Shown piece by piece: positions 23,481 through 32,242 of a DNA stretch of 39,289 nt (position 1 is the first letter of the stretch; each line of letters opens with the position of its first letter). This DNA comes from Acidobacteriota bacterium (GTDB taxonomy: Bacteria > Acidobacteriota > Vicinamibacteria > Vicinamibacterales > Fen-181), in assembly GCA_017883185.1 (NCBI GenBank), contig JADGOB010000024.1:1-39289 (forward strand), in the 5' to 3' direction. A program made the position numbers and the translations under genes. The notes under the pieces are model-generated. The model searched no databases, was not told where the DNA came from, and saw only the letters and a program-made list of their open reading frames with translations.

Positions 23481-24647
23481 ATGGGAGCAGCCAGCAACCC
23501 GGCGGACGTGAGTCTCTCGGCCGACGAAGTGCGCCGCTACAGCCGTCACCTGCTGTTGCCCGAGGTCGGCCTGGAAGGGCAGCGGGCGCTGAAGGCGGCG
23601 CGCGTGCTGTGCGTGGGCGCAGGGGGATTGGGGTCGCCGGTGTCGATGTACCTCGCCGCGGCGGGCGTGGGCACCATCGGCATCGTGGACAACGACGTCG
23701 TGGACTACAGCAACCTGCAGCGCCAGCTCCTGCACATGACCTGCGATGTCGGCCGGCCAAAGGTCGTGTCGGCAGGCGAGCGGCTGAAGGCGATCAACCC
23801 CGAGGTGCGCGTCGAGGCGCACCAGGTCGTCCTGTCGTCGGCGAATGCGCTCGACCTGTTCTCGCGCTACGACCTGGTGGTCGATGGCACGGACAACTTC
23901 CCGACACGCTACCTCGTCAACGACGCCTGCGTGCTGACCCGCCGGCCGTACGTCTACGGGAGCATCTTCCGCTTCGAAGGACAGGCGTCGATTTTCGCCG
24001 CGGAGAACGGCCCCTGCTATCGCTGCTTGTATCCCGAGCCGCCGCCGCCAGGTCTCGTTCCCAGCTGCGCGGAAGGTGGCGTGCTCGGGGTGCTCCCGGG
24101 CATCATCGGCACTGTTCAGGCAACCGAGGCGCTCAAGCTGATCGTCAAGGCGGGCGAGTCGCTTGTGGGCCGCCTGCTCATTCTCGACGCGCTGCGCATG
24201 CGGTTCCGCGAAGTGCGGCTTCGCCGCGATCCGGAATGCCCGGCGTGCGGCGACCACCCGACGATTCACGAGCTGCAGGACTACGAGCAGTTCTGCGGAA
24301 TGAGGCCACCCGTCGAACCGGCCGCAGAGGGAGACTTCGACATTTCGGCCGAGGAGTTGAAGCAGGTGCTTGAGGGTCGACAGCAGCCGGTCCTGCTCGA
24401 TGTTCGCGAGCCCATGGAGTTCCAGATCAACCGGCTTCCCGGCGCCGTCCTGATTCCGCTGGGCGATCTTCCCGCTACCGTCGGCGACCTCGACGCCACC
24501 CGCGACCTTGTCGTCTACTGCCATCACGGCATCAGGAGCGTTCGCGCGGTCGAGTTCCTCCGCGGGGCCGGCTTCCGCGCCCGCAACCTCAAGGGGGGCA
24601 TTGCCGCCTGGACCGACCATGTCGACCCCACGATGCTGCGCTACTGA
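23481..24647 (+). CDS. MoeB/ThiF-type adenylyltransferase fused to a rhodanese domain (MoeZ-like)
   Basis: It activates the C-terminal Gly-Gly of a small sulfur carrier (MoaD, ThiS or similar) by adenylation and can pass it sulfur. The N-terminal E1-like domain has the ATP loop GAGGLGSP (46-53), an Arg-finger region (NLQRQLLH), the conserved SCAEGGVLGV cysteine, and zinc ligands in CYRC and CPAC. The C-terminal rhodanese domain (about 285-385) has its active Cys in YCHHGIRS. The length, 388 aa, fits MoeZ/MOCS3-type fusions. It directly precedes the isc operon, whose cysteine desulfurase could supply the sulfur. TAAGAT (23468-23473) lies 7 nt before the ATG and there is no Shine-Dalgarno sequence, so a leaderless start is likely. 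Confidence 0.92.
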   Translation: MGAASNPADVSLSADEVRRYSRHLLLPEVGLEGQRALKAARVLCVGAGGLGSPVSMYLAAAGVGTIGIVDNDVVDYSNLQRQLLHMTCDVGRPKVVSAGERLKAINPEVRVEAHQVVLSSANALDLFSRYDLVVDGTDNFPTRYLVNDACVLTRRPYVYGSIFRFEGQASIFAAENGPCYRCLYPEPPPPGLVPSCAEGGVLGVLPGIIGTVQATEALKLIVKAGESLVGRLLILDALRMRFREVRLRRDPECPACGDHPTIHELQDYEQFCGMRPPVEPAAEGDFDISAEELKQVLEGRQQPVLLDVREPMEFQINRLPGAVLIPLGDLPATVGDLDATRDLVVYCHHGIRSVRAVEFLRGAGFRARNLKGGIAAWTDHVDPTMLRY

Positions 24648-24682
24648 GGCGTCCCTTGATCTTCCCGCCTAAGCCTTGTAAA

Positions 24683-24703
24683 ATACGACTCTAGAGGTCG
24701 TAT
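24683..24703. promoter_or_regulatory. Rrf2/IscR-type operator in the isc promoter
   Basis: ATACGAC (24683-24689), a 7-nt spacer and GTCGTAT (24697-24703) form a perfect palindrome resembling the type-1 IscR site (ATA-x-GAC ... GTC-x-TAT). It lies between a TTGTAA (24676-24681) and a TATATA (24701-24706), over the promoter of iscR, so binding of [2Fe-2S]-IscR would block transcription and give autoregulation. Confidence 0.75.
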
Positions 24704-24717
24704 ATAAGGTAGAGCCT

Positions 24718-25182
24718 ATGCTCAGGTTGTCAAAGAAGGCCGACTACGCCTTGATCGCCATGAAACACCTCACCCTGCGTGACGGGCAGGGGTCATCGAG
24801 CGCCCGCGAAATTGCGGAGCAATTCTCGATTCCCGTCGAGTTGATGGCGAAGGTGCTACAGCGACTGGCGCGCTGGGGCCTGCTTTCGTCCCAGCAGGGG
24901 GCTCGGGGCGGCTACCAGCTGGCGCGCGGATCGGAGACCATCTCGGTCGCCGACGTCATCCAGGCGATTGACGGCCCGCTGACGGTCACCGCCTGCTCGG
25001 CCCACAACGAGCGCTGCGGGCAGTTCGCCACTTGCAACGTGCGCGACCCGCTGTGGAAGATCCGCGAGCGCATCGTCACGGCGCTTTCGACGTGCAGCGT
25101 CTCCGAAATGGCGTCCGAGAGTCCCCTGGCCGTTGCAGAGGCGCCGGCCGCTCACGAGGTCGGCCAGACCCACGCCGGGTAG
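24718..25182 (+). CDS. iscR: Rrf2-family iron-sulfur regulator IscR
   Basis: A 154-aa regulator that senses Fe-S cluster supply. The N-terminal winged helix (about 1-75) has the Rrf2 pattern [13 protein letters not shown] and the wing [10 protein letters not shown]. Three candidate cluster cysteines follow at 93, 100 and 106 (C-x6-C-x5-C); in E. coli IscR the spacing is C-x5-C-x5-C, so one residue is added. It is the first gene of the isc operon and sits just behind a matching palindrome. The ATG has AGGTAGAG close upstream. The next gene follows after 8 nt. Confidence 0.92.
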   Translation: MLRLSKKADYALIAMKHLTLRDGQGSSSAREIAEQFSIPVELMAKVLQRLARWGLLSSQQGARGGYQLARGSETISVADVIQAIDGPLTVTACSAHNERCGQFATCNVRDPLWKIRERIVTALSTCSVSEMASESPLAVAEAPAAHEVGQTHAG

Positions 25183-25190
25183 GTGAAGTC

Positions 25191-26396
25191 ATGCTGAGAT
25201 TTCCGATCTACATGGACAACCACGCGACCACGCCGGTCGATCCGCGCGTGCTCGAACTGATGCTGCCGTATTTCACCGACCGCTTCGGCAACGCGGCGAG
25301 TCGGAACCACTCCTACGGATGGCAGGCGGAAGAAGCCGTCGACGTGGCGCGCAAGCAGGTGGCCGAGTTGATTGGCGCGACCGCGAAAGAGATCGTGTTC
25401 ACGAGCGGGGCGACCGAGTCGGACAATCTCGCGATCAAGGGCGCGGCCCGCATGTATCGTGAGAAGGGGAACCACCTGATCACCGTTGTCACCGAGCACA
25501 AGGCGGTCATCGACACGTGCAAGCACCTCGAGAAGGAGGGCTTCGACGTGACGTACCTGCCGGTGAAGCGGGACGGCCTCGTGGACCTGGATCGGCTGCG
25601 GGCGGCCATCACCGACCGCACGATCCTGATCAGCATCATGGCGGCGAACAACGAGGTGGGCGTCCTGCAGCCGATCGCGGAGATTGGCAAGATGGCCCGC
25701 GAGCGGGGCGTGTTGTTTCACACAGACGCGGTGCAGGCGGCCGGCAAGGTGCCGTTCGACGTGAACGCGTCCAGCGTGGACATGGCCTCGCTCTCCGCCC
25801 ACAAGATGTACGGCCCGAAGGGCGTTGGCGCGCTCTACGTGAGGCGGCGCAATCCGCGGGTGCTGCTGACGCCGATCATCGACGGCGGCGGCCACGAGCG
25901 CGGGATGCGGTCGGGCACGTTGAACGTGCCGGGGATCGTCGGCTTCGGCAAGGCGGCGGCGATCTGTCGCGAGGAGCTTGCGACGGAGTCGGCGCGGGTG
26001 ACCGGCCTGCGCAACCGCCTGAGCGATGGTCTTCGCCGGGAACTGGACGAGATCTACATCAACGGCTCGGTCGAGCACCGGCTGCCGGGCAACCTGAACG
26101 TCAGCTTTGCGTACGTCGAGGGCGAGTCGCTGTTGATGGGCATCAACGACATCGCGGTGTCGTCCGGGTCGGCCTGCACGTCGGCCACCCTCGAGCCGTC
26201 GTACGTGCTGAAGGCGCTAGGCACGAGCGACGAGCTGGCGCACTCCTCGATCCGGTTCGGCCTCGGCCGTTTCAACACGGAAGAAGAAGTGGATTTCGTG
26301 GTCCAGAAGGTGTCGGCGGTCGTGAAGCGGTTGCGCGAGATGTCGCCGCTCTACGAGTTGGCGAAAGAACATGAAGAAGTGAAAATCAGGGGTTGA
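25191..26396 (+). CDS. iscS: Cysteine desulfurase IscS
   Basis: IscS takes sulfur from L-cysteine as a persulfide and gives it to IscU, and to other acceptors such as thio-cofactor enzymes. The fold-type I PLP enzyme shows NHATTP near the start, the substrate region TSGATESDN, the PLP Lys205 in [10 protein letters not shown], and the persulfide Cys329 in [15 protein letters not shown] on the long loop of the group I (IscS/NifS) desulfurases. The 401-aa length is normal. I use ATG 25191 because AGGTGAAG lies just upstream; the frame is open further 5' inside iscR, but that part is not IscS-like. Its place after iscR and before iscU is standard. Confidence 0.96.
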   Translation: MLRFPIYMDNHATTPVDPRVLELMLPYFTDRFGNAASRNHSYGWQAEEAVDVARKQVAELIGATAKEIVFTSGATESDNLAIKGAARMYREKGNHLITVVTEHKAVIDTCKHLEKEGFDVTYLPVKRDGLVDLDRLRAAITDRTILISIMAANNEVGVLQPIAEIGKMARERGVLFHTDAVQAAGKVPFDVNASSVDMASLSAHKMYGPKGVGALYVRRRNPRVLLTPIIDGGGHERGMRSGTLNVPGIVGFGKAAAICREELATESARVTGLRNRLSDGLRRELDEIYINGSVEHRLPGNLNVSFAYVEGESLLMGINDIAVSSGSACTSATLEPSYVLKALGTSDELAHSSIRFGLGRFNTEEEVDFVVQKVSAVVKRLREMSPLYELAKEHEEVKIRG

Positions 26397-26420
26397 TGTT
26401 GCATTCCCCCGGAGGGGGCC

Positions 26421-26813
26421 ATGTCGTATTCCGAGAAGGTGATCGATCACTACAACAACCCGCGCAATGTCGGGTCGTTGCCGAAAGGTGATACGGCGGT
26501 CGGGACCGGGCTGGTCGGGGCGCCGGAGTGCGGCGACGTGATGAAGCTGCAGGTCAGGGTGAACCCTGAAACCGGCGTCATCGACGATGCGAAGTTCAAG
26601 ACGTTCGGATGTGGATCGGCGATCGCTAGCTCGAGCCTCGCGACCGAGTGGTTGAAGGGCAAGACGCTGGAGCAGGCGCTCGAGATCAAGAACGTCGATA
26701 TCGTGCAGGAGTTGAGCCTGCCGCCCGTCAAGATCCACTGCTCGGTGCTGGCCGAGGACGCGATCAAGGCCGCCATTGCGGACTACAAGCGCAAGCAGCA
26801 GGACGGACAGTGA
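26421..26813 (+). CDS. iscU: Iron-sulfur cluster scaffold IscU
   Basis: IscU is the scaffold on which [2Fe-2S] clusters are built before transfer. Cluster residues are Cys37 and Asp39 (PECGD), Cys64 (FGCGSA) and His106-Cys107. The LPPVK motif (100-104) is the recognition site for the chaperone HscA, which is encoded four genes downstream, so the whole IscU-HscBA cycle is present. The length, 130 aa, is standard. The ATG has GGAGGGGGCC directly upstream. Confidence 0.97.
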   Translation: MSYSEKVIDHYNNPRNVGSLPKGDTAVGTGLVGAPECGDVMKLQVRVNPETGVIDDAKFKTFGCGSAIASSSLATEWLKGKTLEQALEIKNVDIVQELSLPPVKIHCSVLAEDAIKAAIADYKRKQQDGQ

Positions 26814-26842
26814 GAACTTGGGAATCTTGCGAGGGGGACAGT

Positions 26843-27172
26843 GTGGCCATCCAGGTGACCGACGTGGCGGCAAAGCGGATTCGGATGTTGATGGCCAAGC
26901 AGGGGCTGGCCGAGGGCGGCTTGCGGGTGGGCGTGAAGGGCGGAGGCTGTTCCGGCCTCACCTACACCTTCGCGTGGGAAACGCAGGCGCGCGCGGGTGA
27001 CGAGATCATCGAAGGCCCCGAGAACACCAAGGTGTTCGTGGACAAGAAGAGCCTGATCTACCTGAACAACACCGTCCTGGACTACGACTCGAGCCTGATG
27101 AGCAAGGGCTTCATTTTCCAGAACCCGAATGCCAAGGGCACGTGCGGCTGCGGCACGTCGTTCACCCTGTAA
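26843..27172 (+). CDS. iscA: A-type iron-sulfur carrier IscA
   Basis: A 109-aa A-type carrier (HesB/IscA family) that accepts clusters or iron and delivers them, especially for [4Fe-4S] targets. The three conserved cysteines are Cys36 (GGGCSGLTY) and the C-terminal Cys101 and Cys103 (GTCGCGTSF). The start is GTG 26843 with GAGGGG about 6 nt upstream; the longer open frame overlaps iscU and is not IscA-like. It is not a selenoprotein HesB variant: all three positions are Cys. Confidence 0.95.
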   Translation: MAIQVTDVAAKRIRMLMAKQGLAEGGLRVGVKGGGCSGLTYTFAWETQARAGDEIIEGPENTKVFVDKKSLIYLNNTVLDYDSSLMSKGFIFQNPNAKGTCGCGTSFTL

Positions 27173-27182
27173 CGGAGGGGGC

Positions 27183-27881
27183 GTGTCAAGCGAAGCTCGT
27201 ACCCTGACCCTGCAATCGTGCCGCCACTGCGGCGCGGGCGCACCCGCGCAAGTGCATTTCTGCCCCCAGTGCGACCGCATCCTCACGCTGGCGCGCCACG
27301 GCGACTACTTCAGCTTCTTCGGCCTTCCGCGGAAGCTGACCATCGACCTCGCCGATCTCGAGCAGCGCTTCCGGGCGTTGAGCCGACAGTTCCATCCCGA
27401 CTACTTCTACAACGCCTCGACGCCGGAGCGGCTCGCGAGCCTCGAGCGTTCGTCGTACCTCAACGACGCGTTCCGCGTCCTCAAGCAGCCGCTCGACCGC
27501 GCGGAGTACCTGCTGAAGGTCGAAGGGCTGCCGAGCGTGGGGCGACACCAGGACGCGAAGGAACTGCCGGCCGGCGTCCTCGAGGAAGTGTTCGCGCTCA
27601 ACGAGGAGCTCGATGACATCCGCGCCGCCCGCGAGGCCGGCGCGACGCCAGACCAGCTGATGGCGCGGCTCGACGCCGCCCGACGCCCGGTCGAAGAGCG
27701 GGCCGCGCGCCAGGAGGCGCAGCTCGAGGCGCTGTTCTCGCGGTGGGACCGGCAGGTGGACGAGAAGTCTTCCCCCGACGTCCGTCGCGCCACCCTCGAG
27801 TCGCTCCGTGACCTGATCCAGGAGCGGAGCTACATCGCGAACCTGATTGCCGCTGTGAACCGGGAACGCGGCGAATCGTAG
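27183..27881 (+). CDS. hscB: Co-chaperone HscB with N-terminal zinc module
   Basis: HscB is the J-protein that brings IscU to HscA and stimulates its ATPase. The J domain (about 40-110) has the HPD motif at 71-73, followed by the HscB-type three-helix IscU-binding domain (about 140-232). Before the J domain stands a four-cysteine unit, Cys13, Cys16, Cys27 and Cys30 (C-x2-C-x10-C-x2-C), as in mitochondrial HSC20 but absent from E. coli HscB, which also explains the extra length (232 against about 171 aa). The start is GTG 27183 after GGAGGGGG. Confidence 0.93.
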   Translation: MSSEARTLTLQSCRHCGAGAPAQVHFCPQCDRILTLARHGDYFSFFGLPRKLTIDLADLEQRFRALSRQFHPDYFYNASTPERLASLERSSYLNDAFRVLKQPLDRAEYLLKVEGLPSVGRHQDAKELPAGVLEEVFALNEELDDIRAAREAGATPDQLMARLDAARRPVEERAARQEAQLEALFSRWDRQVDEKSSPDVRRATLESLRDLIQERSYIANLIAAVNRERGES

Positions 27882-27891
27882 ACGACGTCCC

Positions 27892-29763
27892 ATGTCCAAA
27901 GTCGTCGGCATCGATCTTGGCACCACCAACAGCCTGGTTGCCTACGTCGGCAAGGACGGCCCGCTCGTCATCCGCGACGGGTCCGGCGACGGTCTCTTGC
28001 CATCAATCGTGTCGCTTGGCGCGAACGACGTGGTCTACGTCGGTCGCGAGGCACAGCGGCGCTTGCTCACCGAACCGCTGCGCACCGTCTACTCGGTCAA
28101 GCGGTTCATGGGGCGTGGGAGCGACGACGTTCGTGACGAGGCGCGGCTCTTTCCGTTCCGCCTCCGCGGCGAAGCCGGGGGCGTTGTCCGTGTCGGCCTC
28201 GGCGACCGCGAGTTCACGCCGCCAGAGATTTCCGCGTTCATCCTCCGCGAGCTGAAACGGCGCGCCGAGGAGCACTTCCAGGAGCAGGGCGAGTTCGACT
28301 TCGAGGTGGACCGCGCGGTCATCACCGTGCCGGCCTACTTCAACGACGCCCAGCGCACGGCCACCCGCGACGCCGGCAGGATTGCCGGCCTCGAGGTGTT
28401 GCGGATCATCAACGAGCCGACGGCCGCGTCGCTGGCCTACGGCCTCGACCAGCGCAAGACCGGCACGATCGCCGTCTACGACTTCGGCGGCGGCACGTTC
28501 GATATCTCCATCCTGCGCGTGGAAGACGGCGTCTTCCAGGTGCTGGCGACCAACGGCGACACGCACCTGGGCGGAGACGACATCGACCAGTTGATGGTGG
28601 CGCTGGTCACCCGCGAGATGGGCGCGGGGATGGGCGCCGCCGACGCGAGCCCGGCCCGGCTCCAGGCAATCAGGCAGGCGGTGATCCAGGCGAAGTGGGA
28701 CCTCTCGGAGCGGGCCGACACCGAGATCCGCGTGACGGAGCCGGGTGGCGGCGACGCCGGCGCGCCCATCTTCCGCCGGTCTCTCTCTCGCGACGAGTTC
28801 GAGCGCATCATCCGCCCGGTCGTCGAGCGCACGCTCGGGCCCTGCCGGCTTGCGATGGCCGACGCTGGCCTCGAGCCGGCCCAGATCGACGAGGCAGTCC
28901 TCGTGGGAGGCTCCACTCGGATCCCGCTCGTACGTCGATCCGTGCAGGAGTTGTTCGGCCGGCCGCCTCACACCGGCCTGAATCCGGACGAGGTTGTCGC
29001 CCTCGGCGCCGCCATCCAGGCACACATCATGGTCAGCGGCAGCCGCGACATGCTGCTGCTCGACGTGACCCCGCTCTCGCTCGGGATCGAGACGATGGGC
29101 GGCGCGATGTCGAAGATCATCCTGCGCAACTCGACGATCCCGGCGAGCGGCACGGAGATGTTCACCACCTTCGTGGACAACCAGACGGCGGTGGATATTC
29201 ACGTGCTGCAGGGGGAGCGCGAGCTGGTGAGCGACAATCGATCGCTGGCGCGATTCAAGCTGCGCGGCATCCCGCCGATGCCCGCCGGCCTCCCGCGCAT
29301 TCAGGTCAGGTTCCAGATCGACGCGAACGGCATCCTGAGCGTGGGCGCCAGGGAGCTGCGGACCGCGATCGAGCAGACGATCGAGGTGAAGCCCTCGTAC
29401 GGCCTGACCGACGAGGAGGTCGAACGGATGCTCCTCGAGTCGTTCGAGCACGCCGAGGCCGACGTCGAGGCGCGGTTCCTGATCGAGGTGCGGAACGAGG
29501 CCGAGACGGTGCTGCGCGCCACCGAGAAGTCGTTGCGGAACCCAGACCTCGCGGTTGCCGCCACGACCGACCTCGCGCCCGGTGAGCTGGCCGCCATCGA
29601 GTCGGCGCTGGCCGACCTTCGGTCCGTCATGGAATCGAACAACCGGGCCGTGATCGAACAGAAGACCAGGGTGCTGAACGACGTGACGCGGCACCTGGCC
29701 GAGGTGATGATGAATCGGGGCGTGCGAGCGGCGTTGACCGGGAGGAACGTGAACGGGATCTGA
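27892..29763 (+). CDS. hscA: Hsp70-type chaperone HscA
   Basis: HscA uses ATP to release the cluster from IscU. The Hsp70 nucleotide-binding domain has [14 protein letters not shown] (4-17), [24 protein letters not shown] and the adenosine loop [10 protein letters not shown]; the substrate-binding domain begins near residue 390 ([14 protein letters not shown]) and the helical lid near 505. The length, 623 aa, and position after hscB favour HscA over DnaK; there is no C-terminal EEVD-like DnaK tail. It starts 10 nt after hscB, so they are translated together. Confidence 0.95.
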   Translation: MSKVVGIDLGTTNSLVAYVGKDGPLVIRDGSGDGLLPSIVSLGANDVVYVGREAQRRLLTEPLRTVYSVKRFMGRGSDDVRDEARLFPFRLRGEAGGVVRVGLGDREFTPPEISAFILRELKRRAEEHFQEQGEFDFEVDRAVITVPAYFNDAQRTATRDAGRIAGLEVLRIINEPTAASLAYGLDQRKTGTIAVYDFGGGTFDISILRVEDGVFQVLATNGDTHLGGDDIDQLMVALVTREMGAGMGAADASPARLQAIRQAVIQAKWDLSERADTEIRVTEPGGGDAGAPIFRRSLSRDEFERIIRPVVERTLGPCRLAMADAGLEPAQIDEAVLVGGSTRIPLVRRSVQELFGRPPHTGLNPDEVVALGAAIQAHIMVSGSRDMLLLDVTPLSLGIETMGGAMSKIILRNSTIPASGTEMFTTFVDNQTAVDIHVLQGERELVSDNRSLARFKLRGIPPMPAGLPRIQVRFQIDANGILSVGARELRTAIEQTIEVKPSYGLTDEEVERMLLESFEHAEADVEARFLIEVRNEAETVLRATEKSLRNPDLAVAATTDLAPGELAAIESALADLRSVMESNNRAVIEQKTRVLNDVTRHLAEVMMNRGVRAALTGRNVNGI

Positions 29764-29815
29764 TATTGAAGGCGGGAAGGCGGGAAGCCTGCCCGGCTCC
29801 TGCCGGCAGAAAGTC

Positions 29816-30193
29816 ATGCCGAGAGTCACATTTGTTCTCGATGGCGAACGGCGGTCGTTCGACGTGGAGTTGGCCACCCTGCCCTACCAGCACCATGGCC
29901 TGCCGGGGTCGTTGCTCGATGTCGCGCTGGGTGTCGGCGTGCCGATAGAGCATGCCTGCGGCGGAAACTGCGCCTGCACGACGTGCCACGTGATCGTGAC
30001 GTCGGGCGCGGAACACCTGAGCGAGCTGGAAGACGACGAGGCCGACCGCCTCGACACCGCGTGGGACCTGACGCCGCAGTCGAGGCTCGCGTGCCGGGCC
30101 GTGGTCTCGGGCGACGTGGAGTGCGAGATCCCGGCCTATACCCGGAACTACGTCGAGGAAGGTGGCGGCCTCCGTCTCGGCAAGCACGCGTAG
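29816..30193 (+). CDS. fdx: ISC-type [2Fe-2S] ferredoxin Fdx
   Basis: This adrenodoxin-type ferredoxin gives electrons for cluster assembly on IscU. The ligands are Cys48, Cys54 and Cys57 (ACGGNCACTTCH) and Cys93 (RLACRAVV). An extra Cys52 is present; E. coli Fdx also has an extra Cys in this loop. The length, 125 aa, is slightly above the usual 111 because of an insertion near residues 20-30 and a longer C-terminus. It is 52 nt downstream of hscA; that gap has short GGCGGGAA direct repeats. Confidence 0.93.
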   Translation: MPRVTFVLDGERRSFDVELATLPYQHHGLPGSLLDVALGVGVPIEHACGGNCACTTCHVIVTSGAEHLSELEDDEADRLDTAWDLTPQSRLACRAVVSGDVECEIPAYTRNYVEEGGGLRLGKHA

Positions 30194-30296
30194 ACATCTT
30201 CCAGGGCTGAGATCGTCACGGTTGAAGCAAGTTCCTGTGGGGCCCCTGGAATCTGTCTTAGGCGAGGCCGATTGACCGGCCGCGCACGAGGTGTGG

Positions 30297-30316
30297 CGCG
30301 GGCCTTCAGGCCCGCG
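30297..30316. repeat. REP-like hairpin between fdx and iscX
   Basis: CGCGGGCC-TTCA-GGCCCGCG is a perfect 8-bp stem with a 4-nt loop. A related element, also carrying TGGCGC then CTTCAG, lies at 31963-31992. It could shield the 3' end of the upstream mRNA; no U-tract follows. Confidence 0.6.
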
Positions 30317-30329
30317 AGCGGAGTCTTCA

Positions 30330-30536
30330 ATGACCTGGACCGACGCCGAAGACATCGGGATCGCCCTGCTCGAGGCGCATCCTTCGGTCGATCCTCTTGC
30401 CGTGCGGTTCACCCAGATGCGGGAATGGATTCTGCAGCTTCCCGGCTTTGGTGATGCCCCCGAGTCCTCGAACGAGGGCAGGCTCGAGGCGATCCAGATG
30501 GCGTGGTACGAGGAGTGGAAGGACGCGCACTCGTGA
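30330..30536 (+). CDS. iscX: Iron-sulfur assembly protein IscX
   Basis: IscX is a small acidic protein that binds IscS and iron and tunes cluster assembly. The 68-aa product shows the family pattern: MTWTDAEDIGIALLEAHP, then DPLAVRFTQMREWILQLPGF, then EGRLEAIQMAWYEEW at the C-terminus (E. coli IscX has 66 aa). The ATG at 30330 has GGAG about 7 nt upstream. It closes the isc operon, though a REP-like hairpin separates it from fdx. Confidence 0.93.
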   Translation: MTWTDAEDIGIALLEAHPSVDPLAVRFTQMREWILQLPGFGDAPESSNEGRLEAIQMAWYEEWKDAHS

Positions 30537-30549
30537 AGGTGTAGAATCA

Positions 30550-30978
30550 ATGATCATGCGCGCTCACCATGTAGCGGGTGTGGTCGCGGTTGTGCTGCTC
30601 CTGGCCCCGGTCGGAAAGGCGCAGCAGCCCCCAGCGGCGACGACACCCCAGGCATCGCCATCGCGGCCGCAGGCGAAAACGTCCCCTCCCTCCGCGGAGT
30701 CGCTGGGCGTCTCGCTGAAGAGCATTCGCAGGCAGTTGAAGGATGCGCCGAAGACGAAGAAGGGGTCCGGGACCGGGATGCGCTACGACTTCTTCGTGGA
30801 CGTGTTCGGCACGCGGCCGGCGATCGACTTCTTCAAGGACTTCGATCTCTCGACCGGGGGCGGCGTGCGATGGGGCGGCGCCACGCACCAGGAAATCCTC
30901 GACGCGGTCACGCCGTTCCCCTTCCGCAACTACGGCGGGGGTGTTGACCTGCTGTCGATTGGGAGAAAGAAGAAGTAG
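30550..30978 (+). CDS. Small secreted hypothetical protein
   Basis: I do not recognise a family. The 142-aa product has a signal peptide (1-25, hydrophobic 9-20, cleavage after GKA), a Pro/Ala/Ser-rich spacer (26-48) and a basic C-terminal part with RYDFFVDVFGTRPAIDFFKDFDLSTGGGVRWGG-like aromatic and Gly-rich stretches. It begins 13 nt after the iscX stop, so it may be co-transcribed, but nothing ties it to Fe-S chemistry. Likely periplasmic. Confidence 0.8.
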   Translation: MIMRAHHVAGVVAVVLLLAPVGKAQQPPAATTPQASPSRPQAKTSPPSAESLGVSLKSIRRQLKDAPKTKKGSGTGMRYDFFVDVFGTRPAIDFFKDFDLSTGGGVRWGGATHQEILDAVTPFPFRNYGGGVDLLSIGRKKK

Positions 30979-30980
30979 GG

Positions 30981-31014
30981 CGGGCCTTGCCCGACAGCGA
31001 CGGCGTCAGCGCCG
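30981..31014. terminator. Two short hairpins between convergent genes
   Basis: CGGGC-CTT-GCCCG (30981-30993) and CGGCG-TCAG-CGCCG (31001-31014) lie between the ends of the secreted hypothetical gene (plus) and btuF (minus), the second overlapping the btuF stop. There are no clear U-tracts, so they are weak or Rho-assisted terminators at best. Confidence 0.35.
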
Positions 31015-31881
31015 CCGCGCGGGGTGGATCACATCCGCGATCGCCTCGGCGGCGTCCACCAGCCTCGGGCCTGGCACCACGAACTCGTCACCCACCAGCA
31101 ACGCCACTCGGCCTTCCCGTACCGCGGGCACCGCCGGGAGCGTCTTCCACGCGGCTCGCTCCTTGTCGATTTGTTCGGGCGTCAGGCTGCGGCCGTAGTG
31201 CAGGTCGATGATGACCTCGGGGGCCGCGGCGAGAATCGACTCGATGCCGACCCGGACCGCCTCCCGCTTCTCGGCCGCGAAGACGTTGTCGCCGCCTGCG
31301 AGGGCGACGATATCGCTCAGGAACCCGATGCCCCCGCTCGCGTCGATTGCGCGAAGCGCGCCAGGTTCCCGCCCGAAGACCAGCAGCGTCCGCGGGCGCG
31401 GTCGCCCGGCCACGCGCTGCCGGATTGCATCGAGCCGCGCCTGGATCGCGGCCGCCTGTGCTTCGGCCTCCCGCGGCCTGCCGACCACCGCGCCGAGTTG
31501 GCGGATGGTTGATGTGAGGTTGTCGAGGCCGCCCATGACGTACGGAAACGTGGCGATCCCGGCCCGCTCGAGCTTCGTGCGGGTCTCGGGCTGGGTGCCA
31601 TACACCACGACCAGATCCGGACGAAGCCGGATGACTTGTTCGATATCTGGATCGAGCAGCGCCCCGACCTTCGTCAGTCCCTTCACCTCGGGCGGCCACG
31701 TGTCGAAGCTGCTGACGGCGACGACATTCGGTCCGGCTCCGATCGCGAACAGCATCTCGGTGACCGCCGGGACGATCGACACGATGCGCTGAGGCGGCCC
31801 GGTACGAGGCTGGCCGGTCGCACGCGACGCCGCCGGCTGGCTGCAGCCGTCGCTGAAAGCGGCACACGCGATGAGCATCAT
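31006..31881 (-). CDS. btuF: Vitamin B12 ABC transporter substrate-binding protein, BtuF-like
   Basis: A periplasmic binding protein of the TroA/BtuF type with QRIVSIVPAVTEMLFAIGAG at the start of the mature part, the conserved WPPEV, and the two lobes linked by a long helix. It would deliver cobalamin to BtuCD. The start is uncertain: ATG 31881 gives a short hydrophobic leader with Cys residues suggesting a lipoprotein, while the frame runs up to 32019 through a REP-like repeat and is unlikely to be all coding. It lies last in a btuB-btuD-btuC-btuF operon led by a cobalamin riboswitch. A siderophore-binding protein is the alternative, but the riboswitch favours B12. Confidence 0.85.
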   Translation of the reverse strand: MMLIACAAFSDGCSQPAASRATGQPRTGPPQRIVSIVPAVTEMLFAIGAGPNVVAVSSFDTWPPEVKGLTKVGALLDPDIEQVIRLRPDLVVVYGTQPETRTKLERAGIATFPYVMGGLDNLTSTIRQLGAVVGRPREAEAQAAAIQARLDAIRQRVAGRPRPRTLLVFGREPGALRAIDASGGIGFLSDIVALAGGDNVFAAEKREAVRVGIESILAAAPEVIIDLHYGRSLTPEQIDKERAAWKTLPAVPAVREGRVALLVGDEFVVPGPRLVDAAEAIADVIHPARRR

Positions 31882-32242
31882 GATGACGGGGACCCGTCGG
31901 CAGGCCGAGGCTGGCGCAGTCTCCAGGCTCGTGCTGTTGCGACCCGGCAGGGCGACGCCGCCGTGGCGCACGACTTCAGTCCGGTGCTCCACGTGCCTGT
32001 TCGAGGGTGCGACAGCCATGACATCTCAACTCCGCCCAACCCTACGGTCAGCCGCCCGCCATTCGACACGCGCCATTCCGCGTCGCGGTACTCGACCCGG
32101 CCGGGAAGCCGATCGACCAGGATGACCCGGCCGGCGGGATGGCCCTGTCAGGGTATCACGTGCGCGTGCCCACGCGTGTTGGAGCGGCGTCCTCGGGTGC
32201 GCTGACGCCGCCATCGAAGAGATCTCGATTCGTGGTCGCCCG
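31882..32242. other. Gap between btuC and btuF with a REP-like element
   Basis: About 360 bases lie between the btuC stop and the likely btuF start. They hold a palindromic element at 31963-31992. A minus-strand frame without a start codon (about 31878-32148) reads with a protein-like run around 32020-32100; it may be the remnant of a gene. No promoter or riboswitch was found. Confidence 0.4.
31963..31992. repeat. REP-like imperfect palindrome upstream of btuF
   Basis: GTGG-GCAC-GACT arms pair around a CTTCAG-type centre with one bulge (on the plus strand GTGGCGCACGACTTCAGTCC then GGTGCTCCAC). It shares TGGCGC and CTTCAG with the hairpin at 30297-30316, so both probably belong to one dispersed repeat family. 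Confidence 0.55.

Noticed and set aside
26843-27172. IscA as a HesB-like selenoprotein
   Set aside because: All three key positions are encoded as Cys and there is no in-frame TGA.
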